From NCBI GenBank assembly GCA_024734555.1, contig JANPWX010020040.1, positions 289,653 to 353,652 on the forward strand: a stretch of DNA of 64,000 nucleotides, read 5' to 3'. This document shows, piece after piece, positions 23,647 to 35,026 of the stretch. The stretch is from Trochalopteron elliotii (taxonomy: Eukaryota; Chordata; Aves; Passeriformes; Leiothrichidae). The translations under genes and the position numbers were made by a program. The notes below the pieces were generated by a model, which was not told where the DNA came from, made no database searches, and worked only from the letters and a program-made list of their open reading frames with translations. Position 1 is the first letter of the stretch, and each line of letters begins with the position of its first letter.

Positions 23647-24263
23647 GTTGTGGTGTGTTCCCAACTTCCCCCCAAATCCCCATGGAGTTGGTCTGACCCT
23701 GCAGACACTTCATCCTCTTCACCTGTCAGTTAAGTTAACCCTACACATTTTTCTAGATCCCTTTATGTCAATCCCCAGTTGTCCCAACCCCTTGCCTGCC
23801 AGTCAAGGCTTGCCCCTTCCCCTTATTCCAGAGAATTCTGTGTTCCTCGGTAGCCAGTTGGCTCATCAACTTTGTACCCTCCCCTTTGTATCTTCTTATT
23901 GGCAGTGACCCTTTGTACCACCCCTTGCAATCCCCACCCACTGTGCTACCATAGGTTGTTGTATTTATTGTACCACCCCCTGTACCACCCCCTGTTTAAA
24001 AACCTGTCTTCTGGTGTGCCCCGTGCTCTTTCCCAGACTCCTTCAACCGGACTGAATGTCCTGTTGGAGCTTCATATTGAAAGCCTCCCTCTACTCCTTT
24101 GCCCAGATCCTTGTTTTTGCCTCCTTTGCCTGGCTTGGGGCTGCACACCCCAGTGGTTCTGTAGCACACACTGGCTGTGTCCCTGCAGTTCCCTGCACTC
24201 GTTGTAGAGCTCCCACCCCACAGCTAGCTGGACCTCAGGAAGCCTAAAAGGGAGCTTACAACA
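23646..24263 (+). mobile_element. Probable LTR or LTR-like insertion, C-rich
   Basis: The block has inverted ends, TGTTGT at 23646 and ACAACA at 24258-24263. Its C-rich composition is unlike the AT-rich surroundings. Promoter-like features include an inverted CCAAT (ATTGG, 23898-23902), three TGTACCACCCC motifs (23914, 23970 and 23981) and a TATA-like TTTAAAAA at 23995. I cannot find AATAAA downstream on the plus strand. The minus strand has one (23964-23969), so orientation is uncertain. The outer 21-bp direct repeats are much longer than the 4-6 bp duplication of retroviral integration, which leaves the mechanism open. The open frames in it are not convincing genes. Confidence 0.5.
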
Positions 24264-24275
24264 CTTCTTCATATT

Positions 24276-24296
24276 AATTGTTCATATTACTTGTTT
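24276..24296 (+). repeat. Right copy of the 21-bp direct repeat
   Basis: This is the partner of 23626-23646 with one mismatch. Twelve bases (CTTCTTCATATT) separate it from the LTR-like end at 24263. Those bases partly resemble the repeat itself (TTCATATT). Confidence 0.85.
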
Positions 24297-25678
24297 TAAA
24301 CACACCAGTTTGAAGGTGATAAAATCCTTCATGGGAGACGGGAAAAGGCATAAGACTTTGAAACTGAAACTTGGAAAGACTATGAACACTGAGAACGTAT
24401 AAAGTTAGGTCCACCCTTGTTTTTTTCATTCAACACCTGAAAGGTCTTTGTATTTACACAATTAAAAAAAACCCAAACAACAAAAACAACAACAAAAAAA
24501 ACTTGAATCATTTGCATAAACACTTTTTAGGAGAATAATCAACAGCTTAGCTATGAAAGATTTAGAACTATTAACCTATATATTCTCCACCAAGTCCAAG
24601 CTGAGACTCTGTCAAGATTTAGCCACCATATTGTTTAAATTATTCACTTTTTAAATTCACTTTGTTAAAAAAAAAAATCATTAATGTCTCAGTTTGTCAC
24701 AGATTGTTCTTTAGTATTCCTTTTATATGGAGATCATGTTTGCATTTTTTTTCTTTTTAGCTGATGGCTTTCTTTATTTTTGTTCAGAAAAGGGCAGAAG
24801 CTACTTTTTTTCTCCCCCTTTTCTCTTTTTTTTTTTTTTTTTTTTTTTCATCCTTAAACACACTGGTGGGAAAATGCATCAGAAAGCATAACCAAGAGGA
24901 AAAAGAGGAAGTAAATAGCCTCTTGTTCGGTCCCCGGAGTGGGGAGAGGAGGGCAATAAGAACTGATTAAGAATCTAATAAATCACAGCAGATTAACAGA
25001 TCTCTGCATTTTTTGGCACATTATATATATCTATATTCTTTCTCTACACCCATAAATGACAAATGAATATCTTACAGTTGTAGGGTAGAATATGAAAGTA
25101 GCACCTGAACCTAATTATGAGAACTACAATGTTTTTCAAAATGTCTATTGTCTAACATATGGTCTTTAATCTAAAAATAATCCATGCCTTATTATTTTTG
25201 ACTAGAATCTAAGTAGAAACTTCTAAAGGCTTTTTGTACTATAGCAAGTTGCTTTTAGAAGCTGTAGTTTATTACTTTCCCCATAAAACCAGAACAGCAA
25301 AATATATTTTATTAGGCAAACTGCACCACTAATTTAACAGCAGTGGAAACATACTTTATTAATTTTATAGGGCTTAACATAGACCAAAAAGGCACTGGCC
25401 ATATTTTAAAACGGTTATACAAAACATGTTGTTGACATTGTGGAGATGAGGTCTTCACTAACCAACAACAGCAGTTTTCCTCTGACTCCTAATAGCTGTT
25501 CAGAAACTGTTCTGATTAAGCCATGGTACAGGTTTGAGCAGTGGTTGGGATTAAATGAGTAGCAATGTGCATTCCACTGGCTACCAATGTGATAGTTGTG
25601 ATTTAAACATTTAAACAGAATTTGCAGCCAGTCATTTTTTTTAGTAGCAAAGTCCTGACTGCACACACATGGACTCAA
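24297..25678. other. Unique AT-rich sequence, no gene seen
   Basis: Apart from A-rich runs near 24463-24500 and a poly(T) run at 24826-24848, I see nothing that can be named. Confidence 0.5.
24826..24848. repeat. Poly(T) run
   Basis: About 23 T residues follow a pyrimidine-rich lead-in. Confidence 0.9.
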
Positions 25679-25679
25679 A

Positions 25680-25745
25680 CAGTCACTGATGATCCTTGTG
25701 GCTCTCTTCCTCAGACTCAGACTATTCCATGATTCTGCGATTCAG
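25680..25745 (+). mobile_element. CR1 LINE terminal fragment
   Basis: GATGATCCTTGTGGCTCTCT, a TCCTCAGACTCAGACTATTC segment and CATGATTCTGCGATTC match the last bases of CR1 3' UTRs, where a TTCCAACTCAG-like segment precedes the terminal octamer repeats. Only the final ~65 bases are identifiable. Confidence 0.65.
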
Positions 25746-26284
25746 CTGAAGGACCCAGACTCTTTTGAAGACAAATGTTCACTGATCTTGAAAGCAGCGT
25801 CACCAAAGTTGGATTATGACTCGAGAAAGTATCAACTCCTCGGGTGGCAAAAACTTAATTACAAGTTAAATTACATGAAATACCTGTACACACAAACTGT
25901 TTCCGAAGCTGTCATGGTTCATATTTAAGCTGGTTCCATCTCAGCTTGAAAACATTCTGAAGCAAGTTTGGTCTCCTGAGGTTTCTTGTTGCATCTTCGA
26001 GGAAAAGAGGCAGTTTACTCAGTTGGGAGACAGAAGGGTCAGGAGGATTCAGCATGATTCTGTGAAGACCTGTCATGCTTACAGTTGTGGCATAATTCCA
26101 CTACAGATGTTTTAAACTTTTTTATCTGAAGTGTTACTTGTTCTGAATTGCCATTCACTGCCCCATTTCACAGCTTTTCTGCTTAAGACATAAGAGTTGA
26201 CATAACTGCACTTCGCAGCTGCTTCACGGGAAGCAATAAAGATGAAAAGGCCAAATTGTTTTTTTTTTTCAGCAGGGGGTAAAC

Positions 26285-26535
26285 GAGAGGATAATAACTT
26301 GTGGTTCAGGATGTTCAGACTGGATGTTAGGAAAATCTTGCTCCCCAGACCAGGGGAGAACTACTGGAATATGTCACCCAGGGATGCCCTGGAGCTTCAC
26401 CCTAGGAAACTTTCCAGCCATGACTATTCATAGCCCAGTCTGCTCTTGACTTAGTGATGCCAGTAAAGCCTGCCATGAATCCTGGACTAGCTGACTTCCA
26501 GATGTTCTCTTTGATCAGTGATACTATGAATCTGG
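26285..26535 (+). mobile_element. CR1 LINE 3' fragment, diverged
   Basis: CR1 landmarks occur in order: GACTGGATGTTAGGAAAATC, ACTGGAATATGTCACCCAGG, CCTGGACTAGCTGACTTCCA and a terminal ACTATGAATCTGG. The distance between the landmarks fits the CR1 3' UTR. Its divergence from the canonical motifs indicates an old copy. Confidence 0.8.
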
Positions 26536-27154
26536 ATAACATTTGTCCTGTGAGATCATCTGATATAGAAAATCTGGGCAAGAAGATGAAGGGCTTAATT
26601 TGGAATATATTGAATATATATGTAATATAAGGCCATTTAGTACATTGAACATACCACTCAGCCATGATGTCAACACACTCCTGTATCATCGAAGAGCCTA
26701 TAGAATTTATGAGATTTTTATTTACTTACTCGAGAAAAAAAATAAATTGGCGCGAGCATTTGCTCTTGCACCATCATGTCAGTCTTTGAGCAACTGGAAG
26801 AGAAGAAATAATGGAATTATAGTTGGGACAGTTCTAAGAGGTTTACATCTATATTTTCCTGCTGCAACATAAAGTTGTTCTTTGGGAATAGTAAACAAAG
26901 CACAGCTTGACAAACTTTCTACTGTGCCTGCATGGGTACTGCTGTTCATTGCACTCACTGGGATGGGAAGCTTTTACTTGAAGTGTGTTAAGTAGCTTGA
27001 GAAATTAATTTTCCTATATAGAGACATCTTTAAAAGCATGGGCTTGCTGTGCAGTAAATCAATTCATGTGACGGATTTATTCTTTTATTGGGAATTTTTC
27101 AAGGGGTTTTAAGAAAGGAAAAACCAGTTGACGTACATAAAAAACTGCTGAAAT

Positions 27155-27262
27155 ACCACAAAAAACAAAAACCAACCAACCAAGCAAACAAAAATCCCCT
27201 ACAATAAGACCACAAAAACCTCCAAACAAACAGATAAACAAAAAACCCAACAAAACAGCAGA
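27155..27262. repeat. A/C-rich low-complexity tract
   Basis: CAAA, CCAA and AAAC units dominate on the plus strand. On the complement this is the same kind of T/G tract as at 29264 and 35027. Confidence 0.75.
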
Positions 27263-29263
27263 CAAAAAGAAGTTCCATTCTAAAGCTACTTTGGAAACTC
27301 AAAAAGTTTTTTTAAACTTCTTGGCAGAGTAATTAATTTATCTTCACTGTCTGTTGAGCTGACAATATCAACCTTTATTTGTATTCATTGTCTTTTTAAC
27401 TTGCAAGTGATTACTGATTTCAGAAAGACAGTAAAATAAGGCCCAAATGCATCAGAAAAAAAGGTATTTTAAATATTTTCAGGATGTTTCCAGTTCACTA
27501 GAGCTTGGAAAACCTGAAGATCTCTTCATCAAGTTTCAATTATGTGTGACCAGTCAGTGAAAATTTTGCATGAATCATTGTTACAACAGCTTGATATTTA
27601 GAAGTCCAGGCTTTTCTCTACTTCTGCTACATCTTTTCCATATAAATTCATGCAGGTTGTTTAATTTATCTTTGCTTATCCTTCTTCTTCCCTCCTGAGC
27701 TCCATCTGAGATATCTGACTGCATCTGAGACTGGAAGGAAATTGTAACTTTCAGAGATGTTGACTGTGTGTTTTGTGTGTATGTTTGTGAGTATTTTAAA
27801 GGAAGGATGTTTTTATTCCAATATCGCATTTATTTCAGATAGAAAAACTCCAGGGGAGGGACAACTGTATGAATAGCCCTGTGGTCAAAGTGGATTGAGA
27901 AAAGCAAGCAAAAGTATTATGCTTGGCAGTACAGAAATGTGATGCATACAATATATTGAAAGCCTTCAAGTTTGGAAAATTTTTTCTGCCAAAAGAAACC
28001 TAAGTATTTTCAATTTTTGCCAGGACACAAACTAATGTCAGAGCAGGAGAATAAATTCAGTTTTTAGAAAGATAGGCAATAGAATAAATGAATAAAATGG
28101 CCAAAGAATATTTCTGCTTCTAAAAGGAGATGATTGAGTTTTAGTTATTCTTAATTTGATTTTTGGTCAAAAGATATCTGCATATTAATTTTCCTTTTAG
28201 TATTCCAACATTATGACCTTTTTGAATTTGTCATTTTTCAGCAATATTGTAAAGTCCAATGTATTTTGGCTAAAAATTAAGCTGGATACAGACCCTAAAC
28301 AGAACAAGGGACTGGTTTTCTGAATGTGTTTTGAAAGATGCCTTTTTTTTTTTTTTTTGTGACTATACATTTACACTTCAAAACCAAACCTCAGAGTTTC
28401 ACCACAGCTTCTTAACAAAACAGACTCACTGGATTGGAGTTTTTCTTGGCACAAAACTGCATGCAATTAAGAGTTCCACTAGCTGGGTTGTTCCTGCCTG
28501 CAAAAATGAATAGTTTCTGTATGAGTTTAAAAAAAAAAAAAAGTAAAATAGAAAAAAAGGAACTTACTCAGCAGTTGAAATATACAATAAAAATGTCACT
28601 GCTATCTTTGCTTTAATTATGGAGCTCACATTGTGATTATATTCTATTCCAGTTTGTCAGAAAATGAGACTGTAGCCATTATTGTTAAGCACTGTAACAT
28701 CTCTTCTCTTCACTGAGTTTGTGTGCCCTCATTTTTATTCAGTCATATTCAAACCACATCCTTTTCTCACAGGTTTGCAATAACTAGGACATTTTTCTAG
28801 CTCATTCTGCCTGTTATAAATGAATAGCCTGGAAAATTTCCTTCTCACTCCCGTGTTTAAAGGCACAGATAAAGGACAAAAAAAATCCTCCTCTTCTGCC
28901 ATTGTGCAGGAGGCCTTCCACTATCACAGCACATCTCAGTGGCATATTCTGTGCTTGAGCATTCACCTGATCCAGGAGAGAGTAGTCAGAATGTGGCATA
29001 TCACCACAAAGACCTGGAAAGCGAGGACAGACATTAAAAGCAGCTTGGAGAAAGCAATGTTACCCATGGAGTGTTCTTCCAGTGGCAAGGGAGACCAAGA
29101 CAAATAGTCATTATAGTTGGAAAGAGCTCTTCTTCTTCTGAGAAACTGGGTGATCTATAAATTGTATTCCACAATTAGGACAGTCCCAGGAAGAACCAGA
29201 GTTCTGAAACACCTCATGAGAGGAATCCTTTGAACTGAAAATGTACATTTTTAATGCAGGTTT

Positions 29264-29460
29264 ATAGTTTTTTGTTTGTTGGTTTTTTGGTTTTTTTTTT
29301 TTTTTTTGGCTTTTTTTTGTTGTTGTTGTTGTTTTTGTTTTTGGGGGTTTTTTGGGTTTTTTTGGTTTTTTTTTGGTTTTGTTGTTGTTGTTGGTTGGTT
29401 GGTTGGTTTTTTTGGCTTTTTTGGTTTTTTTTGTTTTTTCTGGTTTTTTTTTTTTTTTCC
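29264..29460. repeat. T/G-only low-complexity tract
   Basis: For almost 200 bases the plus strand is T runs with interspersed G, GG, GGG and GTT units and only a few C residues. It contains (GTT)n at 29319-29333 and 29378-29391 and (GGTT)n near 29391-29408. The strand asymmetry is extreme. The predicted Phe/Val/Gly/Trp-rich frames are artefacts of composition. Confidence 0.9.
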
Positions 29461-31002
29461 TTGTTTTGTACAGATCCCATGTAGAATTTCATCATTTGTA
29501 ACTGTTGATGCCCACCAACTCTTTCCATAGTGGGTGGGATAGGTACCTGACATTATTTATATAAAAGGAACAAAACAGCTACACCAGTAAATGCTTTCTA
29601 GAAGGTCAGCCCACTCCACATCCACTCTTGCCTGGATCACAGGCAGCTGCATCTGAAAATGTCACAGGATTTCACTCCATCTGATCTTAACAGCAGAGAG
29701 CAAATAATACAGGTCATGTCTTTCTTTTGCCATGCTCAGTGTTACTACTGAGAAATGCTTTCTTAACGCTAGTTACAAGATACTCCTACTCACATCATGT
29801 GGTTTTCTGCCGGACAATGTAAAGACAAGTTCTAAATACTTCTCCAAATCATGCCTATTTTGTTGCTTTTTGTTTCTAAAAAATTGGAAATAATGCTTAA
29901 GTTTTAATAGGCTTTTTCTTTTTTTTTTGTGGCAATTTCAAAAATACTTTTTAATTTCTCAAGTGTTTTGTTTTGAATGTTTATGTATGGCACATTAAGA
30001 TATAATATGTCAAAACAAACAGAAACACTCCAACCCAAAAAAGTAGTACTGCCATCTTCCTCTGAACATTTTATTGGTAGAAATACAAAATTCTATGTAA
30101 ATATATATACTTATAACCTGGACTTTTATGCTTATTATCACAAACTGGCAAGTTCTTATGACTGTAATGGGCAAATATGGGAAAATGAACTTTTTTTGTT
30201 TATTTCTATTAGACTAGTTGAAAAAGCTTATTTTTTTGAATTGAAATAAATGTGAAGTCACAATAGATTAATAGTGCCTACTTAAAAAAAAAAGTCCAAA
30301 CCAGCTAACCAACCAAAAAAACCCACCAAGAAAACATTATGTTTTCCCAAGAACGTCAAAGTGTCAAAGAACTCTAGAAAGGCATTTCAAATCTTTCAGT
30401 ACTTCTATTAAACTAAATTAAAAATTGTCTGCTTCTTTCATAAAGGAAGTTAATAAAAAATCAGAACTATGTGATTTTAATAATTTTGGACAGATATTTA
30501 CTCTTCTAGAATGAGAATAAAGACAGCAATGTAAGTATCATATTTTTATATATCTTACCTGAAGCGTTATGAATAATAATTGTGCTTTCTTGATTATGCA
30601 ATATCTGTCTATGTATCTTGACATTGAAGAAAACGATTTTAGAATATACAGTCCTGAGCTCCTGGGCTTTTCCCTGCAGATGAAGTATACATAAGTTTGA
30701 ATCCTACATGCATGAGAAAAAGCATTAATTCCAAAGAAAACACATATGATTTAAATATTATTAGGTTATAGAATGCAATATGCCACCTTGTTTTGCTGAT
30801 ATTTGCAGCTGGTGGCTGTGATGTCTTGTAACTCTCTCAAAAAGCAGGAAAATATTTGACATTTTCATTTTCCTGACTGAATTCAAAATTTCCTAGCTTC
30901 AACTTAAATTTAGAATAATTGATACTACACTGGAATTGGACTTCTTAGAAGTTCTTTTTTGGTTTATATTTTCACTCTCAAATAATCCTTCTGTCTATAC
31001 TG

Positions 31003-32054
31003 GAGAGTGATGGATTTCGTGGGTGCTCTTCTGGATGGATAAGAAATTGATTGGGTGGTCGCATCATGGTCAATGTCCCAGAGGCCCTATGGACATCAGT
31101 GACAAGTGACATTGGAACAAGTGGTTTTCAGTATATTCCTTGATGACATAACAAAAGGATCAAGTGCACCCTCCACAAGTTTGCAGGTGACACCATGCTG
31201 CGTGGTGCAGTTGACACACCTGAGGGACAGGATGCTGTCCAGAGGAACCAGGACAAGCTCAAGAAGTGGGTCCATGGGAATCTCATGAGGTTTAACTAGA
31301 CCAGGTGCAAGGTGCTGCATATGGATTGAGGGATGCACCCAGTATGAGCACAGGCTGGACATGAACAGATGGATAAGCCCTGCCCAGGAAGGACTTGGGG
31401 GTGCTGGTGGGTGAGAGGCTGGACATGCCCCGGCCGTGGCACTCACAGCCCAGAGAGCCAGACATGTCCTGGGCTGCATCCAGAGCCCTGTGGGCAGCAG
31501 GGGAGGGAGGGGATTCTGCCCCTCTGCTCTGCTTGGGTGAGACCCACCTGGAGCTCTGCGTCCAGCTCTGGGATCCCAGCACAGGAAGGACAGGGACCTG
31601 TCCAGAGAGGCCACCAAGATGATCAGAGGGATGGAACAGCTCTGCTATGAGGAAAGGCTGAGAGAACTGGGATTGTTCTGCCTGGAGTAAAGAAGGCTCT
31701 GGTGTGGCCTAATTGCAACCTTCCAGTACGTGAAGAAAGTCTAGAAAAAGAGAGAGAGAGGGACAATTTGCAAATCACTTTTAGTGACAGGAGAAGAGGG
31801 AATGGCTTCAGACCAAATGAGAGTTATTTCAGATTGTACTCTTCCAGTTGAAGTTTGTGAGGCACTAGAAAAGGTTGTCTGGGAAAGCTGTCGCTGTCCC
31901 ATCCCTGGAAGTGTTCAAGGCCAAGTTGGGTATCACATTGACCAACCTGAACTAGTGGAAAGTGTCCCTGCTCATGGCAGAAGGGTTGGAACTAGGAGTT
32001 ATTAAGGTCCATTCCCACACAAACTGCTCCGTGACTCTTTGATTCTATGATTTC
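31003..32054 (+). mobile_element. CR1 LINE, ~1.05 kb, end of ORF2 plus 3' UTR
   Basis: The sequence enters in the reverse-transcriptase region. Translation in pieces gives [11 protein letters not shown], where functional CR1 has a FADD catalytic core, so the second catalytic Asp region is altered. DTPEG and NLMRFN follow, all typical of CR1 ORF2. Further landmarks are GAGACCCACCTGGAGCTCTG, GGCCACCAAGATGATCAGAG, AGGAAAGGCTGAGAGAACTG, GGCCTAATTGCAACCTTCCA and CCTGGAAGTGTTCAAGGCCA. The 3' end is TTTGATTCTATGATTT. Frameshifts and stops interrupt ORF2, so the copy is dead. A solo LTR begins within about ten bases of its tail. Confidence 0.95.
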
Positions 32055-32057
32055 TCT

Positions 32058-32062
32058 GTATT
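32058..32062 (+). repeat. Target-site duplication GTATT, left
   Basis: GTATT immediately precedes the LTR end TGCACTGG and is repeated exactly at 33980-33984. Confidence 0.75.
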
Positions 32063-32446
32063 TGCACTGGTTTTGCATTGATTGACATTTGGTGAAGAGG
32101 GAAGAAGCCACCCATGGAAGTGATTTTCTAAGAGAAGCTGCTAACAGTTTCCTTCGTGCCTGACAAAATGCCCACCAATCAGTGGCTAGTTTTGAATACT
32201 GATGCATCGTTAAACCACGAGGCTGAACATGCCTCTTTGAATGCACATGTTAAAAATCTAACAAACGCTGGGAAAGATGTCCTTTTCATCTGACCTGGGA
32301 ACAAGTAACAGGCTGGGCCAGGCTCCAGCGGCTGTTAACATCTTGCCTCTGGGCCAGCTCTCCTCCCCATTCTCCTACCAGTGCGGGCCTGGTGGGACCA
32401 GGTCAGACTGGGCCCTGCCTTTGCAGCACTGGCCAGACTGGGCCCT

Positions 32447-32720
32447 GAGATCCTGGCCACTTCTCTGCCAACAGCACAGCCTCTGATGAATCCTCCACCA
32501 TAAACAGCTTCGGCCAGCACTGCTGAGTCACCTTGCTAGGGGGCTGTCCCAGCACCGCTGAAGATCGTGTGGCTGAGACCAGGGGCAGCTCTGCAGCAAG
32601 GCAGAGTGCAGCCCCACAGCTGGAACTGAATGTGGCTGGAGCCCCGAGATCCTGGCACAAGCCCCAGTGCAGCCTGAATCTACCACTGTGACTGCTTTGG
32701 CCACCACCCGGCAGAGACCA
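32447..32720 (-). repeat. Degenerate ~199-bp tandem duplication inside the LTR
   Basis: GAGATCCTGGC occurs at 32447 and again at 32646. The downstream similarity includes a TCTGATGAATCC versus CCTGAATCTACC segment and a GCTTCGGCCAGCAC versus GCTTTGGCCACCAC segment. The region is GC-rich and corresponds to the part after the poly(A) signal. Confidence 0.6.
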
Positions 32721-33542
32721 TCATGACCTCCGCAGGGCCTGGGTGAGATATTAACTCTTTTATTGCACAAATGAAACTCACACAGCATTAATTTCTCTCT
32801 GAGGGAGAGAAAAGGACAGAAGTGAAGACATGTAGAGAAACAACACGAAGACTTTAAGGTCAGTGAAAGAGGAGGAGGAGTCAAGTACAAGATGGGAGGA
32901 GAATGAGCAGATGCCTTATTCTTAGGCTGAAATTCTTTTGTAAGATGATGGTGATGGACTGTGATATACTAGAATATCCCTTCAATTTGTGGAAACAGTA
33001 TGTGGGGAGATGAAGTGTTCAAAACTGCAGACACCAGCAAAGATGTTTATGCTGCATTATATAAATGTTGAAGTGGCTGTGATCTCATAAGAAGCTTAAA
33101 CAGAGATGGAGAGAGATGAGATAAAGGTAAAGACCTCCCCCCAGGGAGAGAAGAAGGTCTCTGTTCCCAGAGATGAAGATGATCTCAAAAATAAATGAGG
33201 AGAACCTTTGCTTTTGAACAGCTCATCCTTAAAATAATACCCCGTGAGTTTGACGTGGTCCATGAATGCAGCTGTGGGAAGGCAGCATGAAATGGGAGGG
33301 ACTTCACAAATGCAGATATCCAGGCAGCTGGTATTTGTGAGAATTGAAGCCATGAGAAGACTGTTCTCTTGTGGAGAAGTCTCCATGACATAACAAGAGA
33401 GACTCCTCTCCCTAAAAGAGCTGATAAAAGACTATTTTAGAGGTGGTACACTGACCCAAATTCCAGGTTTTGTCTCTGTACGTTGTTAGTGGGAAATAAA
33501 AGGTTTGTGAGAGGAGGTGAAGTGTTCTGAAGGTTTTATTAT

Positions 33543-33585
33543 TTTTCTTTTCTTTTCTTTTCTTTTCTTTTCTTTTCTTTTCTTT
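33543..33585. repeat. (TTTTC)n microsatellite, left of gap 2
   Basis: About eight TTTTC pentamers run into the gap. Confidence 0.95.
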
Positions 33586-33682
33586 NNNNNNNNNNNNNNN
33601 NNNNNNNNNNNNNNNNNNNNNNNNNNNNNNNNNNNNNNNNNNNNNNNNNNNNNNNNNNNNNNNNNNNNNNNNNNNNNNNNNN
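33586..33682. other. Assembly gap 2 (97 N)
   Basis: Undetermined bases lie between a pentamer and a hexamer pyrimidine array, inside the LTR. The true length is unknown. Confidence 0.98.
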
Positions 33683-33811
33683 CCCTTTTCCTTTTCCTTT
33701 TCCTTTTCCTTTTCCTTTTCCTTTTCCTTTTCCTTTTTTCCTTTTCCTTTTCCTTTTTTCCTTTTCCTTTTCCTTTTCCTTTTCCTTGTTGTTGTTGTTG
33801 TTGTTGTTGTT
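33683..33811. repeat. (CCTTTT)n followed by (GTT)n
   Basis: About seventeen CCTTTT hexamers, some with extra T, are followed directly by eight GTT/TTG triplets and then TAATAAAG. Three different simple repeats are therefore stacked within one LTR. Confidence 0.95.
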
Positions 33812-35026
33812 AATAAAGCTTTCTTAAAACTTCCTAAAGTTTGAGCCTGCTTTGCTCTTCTCCTAATCCTATCTCACAACAGAAAAAGAGTAAATAATTC
33901 TAGTGGGAACTCAACCCACCACATTATTTGCTGCATTCGCCAGGAAAAATTGAAAAATTGGCAAACCAAAACCACTACAGTATTGCACTTAATGTAATGC
34001 AAAGACATTTCTATTACCATTATTTCTTTTTCTTTCTAGCTTTGTTAACCTCTGCTGAGCCCAGTTTTTGAGTTACATTAAGAAGTTGTAGATATATGTG
34101 TGCTCTCTTGTTGTCAGTCCAGGGAACTGAATAACATCCTCTTGGGTTCATCTACCTAAGTGTATCTGGGAAATATTTACACCACCATCTTCCTTTGAAC
34201 ACATCATCTTGGACTCTCTTTTATGCCTCAGACAGTGGCGGGAGCTGTTGTGATGTAATTTAACAGTCTGTTTCACATACATTTTTCAGGATGGAAAGAA
34301 CCATCTTCTTGATGAGGAAGGGACTCTGAGATAACTGAGTTAGAGGTGTCTACATGATGGATATCAACCAAATAAATGTCTCCCATAGGGCCTGACTGCA
34401 GTTTAGGTGTGGACACCTATTACCCAGATTAAGAAGGTAGTTGCTCCTTGTCTGACCACTAGACATCCATTAATGTCCCTCTGCCTGACAAAGCTGCTCA
34501 TCTGTGCTCCCCAGCCTGTTTAATTCACAATTGACTATATTAGCTTAAAGAGTATAAAGAATAGGTCTGTGCTAATATGTTTCTTTTTGGCTGAAGTCTG
34601 TAATGGAACACTCATGAAAATAGCTCAGTCATCAAAACTGCCGCCTAGATGGTAAATGAAACTTTCAACCTAATAGAATATTTCAAAGTAGCATTTTATC
34701 TTTTGATTGTACTTTCATCCAAAAATATTTAATTACTTTTTTCAGCAAAACACAACTTCCTCCAGAGAAAACTGTACTGTACATTATATTTTCTGTCTTC
34801 TCTCTCATTTTCTACTAATTTTCCAAATAATATTTAAACAATTCAAGCAGAAGGTCTCAAAATACTTCCACTGTCAGACTTCTATGACTCTCAGAATTAT
34901 TCTCCCAGAAAAAAGCACTTAATAAATTCCTTCCCTTGTTTACACCATCCTGTAAAGCTTCTACTTTCTCTTAATATTAGCTTCTCTTAGGTACAGGGAA
35001 AAGATCCGAAACAGCTCCCATTCAAA

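Larger units (their letters stand above)
26536..31000. other. Unique AT-rich sequence with low-complexity T/G and A/C tracts
   Basis: No gene is recognised. An A/C-rich tract lies at 27155-27262 and a T/G tract at 29264-29460. Poly(T) and poly(A) runs lie near 28340 and 28530. A 95-codon frame at 28820-29107 has no similarity that I know. Confidence 0.5.
32063..33979 (-). mobile_element. Long solo LTR of an endogenous retrovirus, containing a microsatellite and gap
   Basis: Read on the minus strand, the element starts TGTAGTGGTTTTGGTTTGCC at 33979 and ends CCAGTGCA at 32063. The ends are imperfect inverted repeats (6 of 8). A perfect 5-bp duplication (GTATT) flanks the whole. A minus-strand AATAAA lies at 32759-32764, downstream of a GAGAGAAATTAATGCTGTG segment, and a TATA-like TTATATAATG is further upstream near 33055. 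The layout resembles passerine LTRs I recall, but the family name is unverified. Its length of about 1.9 kb including 97 N is long for a solo LTR, partly because of the internal microsatellite. It sits against the 3' end of the CR1 copy to its left. Confidence 0.82.

Noticed and set aside
29251..29553. Lys/Gln-rich and Phe/Gly-rich frames of 76 to 100 codons
   Set aside because: They are translations of the T/G tract on either strand.
30690..30720. tRNA-like GTTTGAATCCTAC
   Set aside because: It resembles a T-loop by chance, but no acceptor stem, anticodon arm or promoter boxes surround it.
31096..31650. 173-codon minus-strand frame and several plus-strand frames
   Set aside because: They lie in the CR1 copy. 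The minus-strand frame is antisense to the LINE, and the plus-strand pieces are broken fragments of its second open frame.
32528..32890. 120-codon minus-strand frame
   Set aside because: It lies inside the long LTR, around its poly(A) signal. It has no retroviral motif and was not treated as a gene.
33543..33985. Plus-strand orientation for the 32-34 kb LTR, based on AATAAA at 33812
   Set aside because: The TG/CA ends, the GTATT duplication and the minus-strand TATA and AATAAA order fit the minus strand. The plus-strand AATAAA is incidental next to the GTT repeat.
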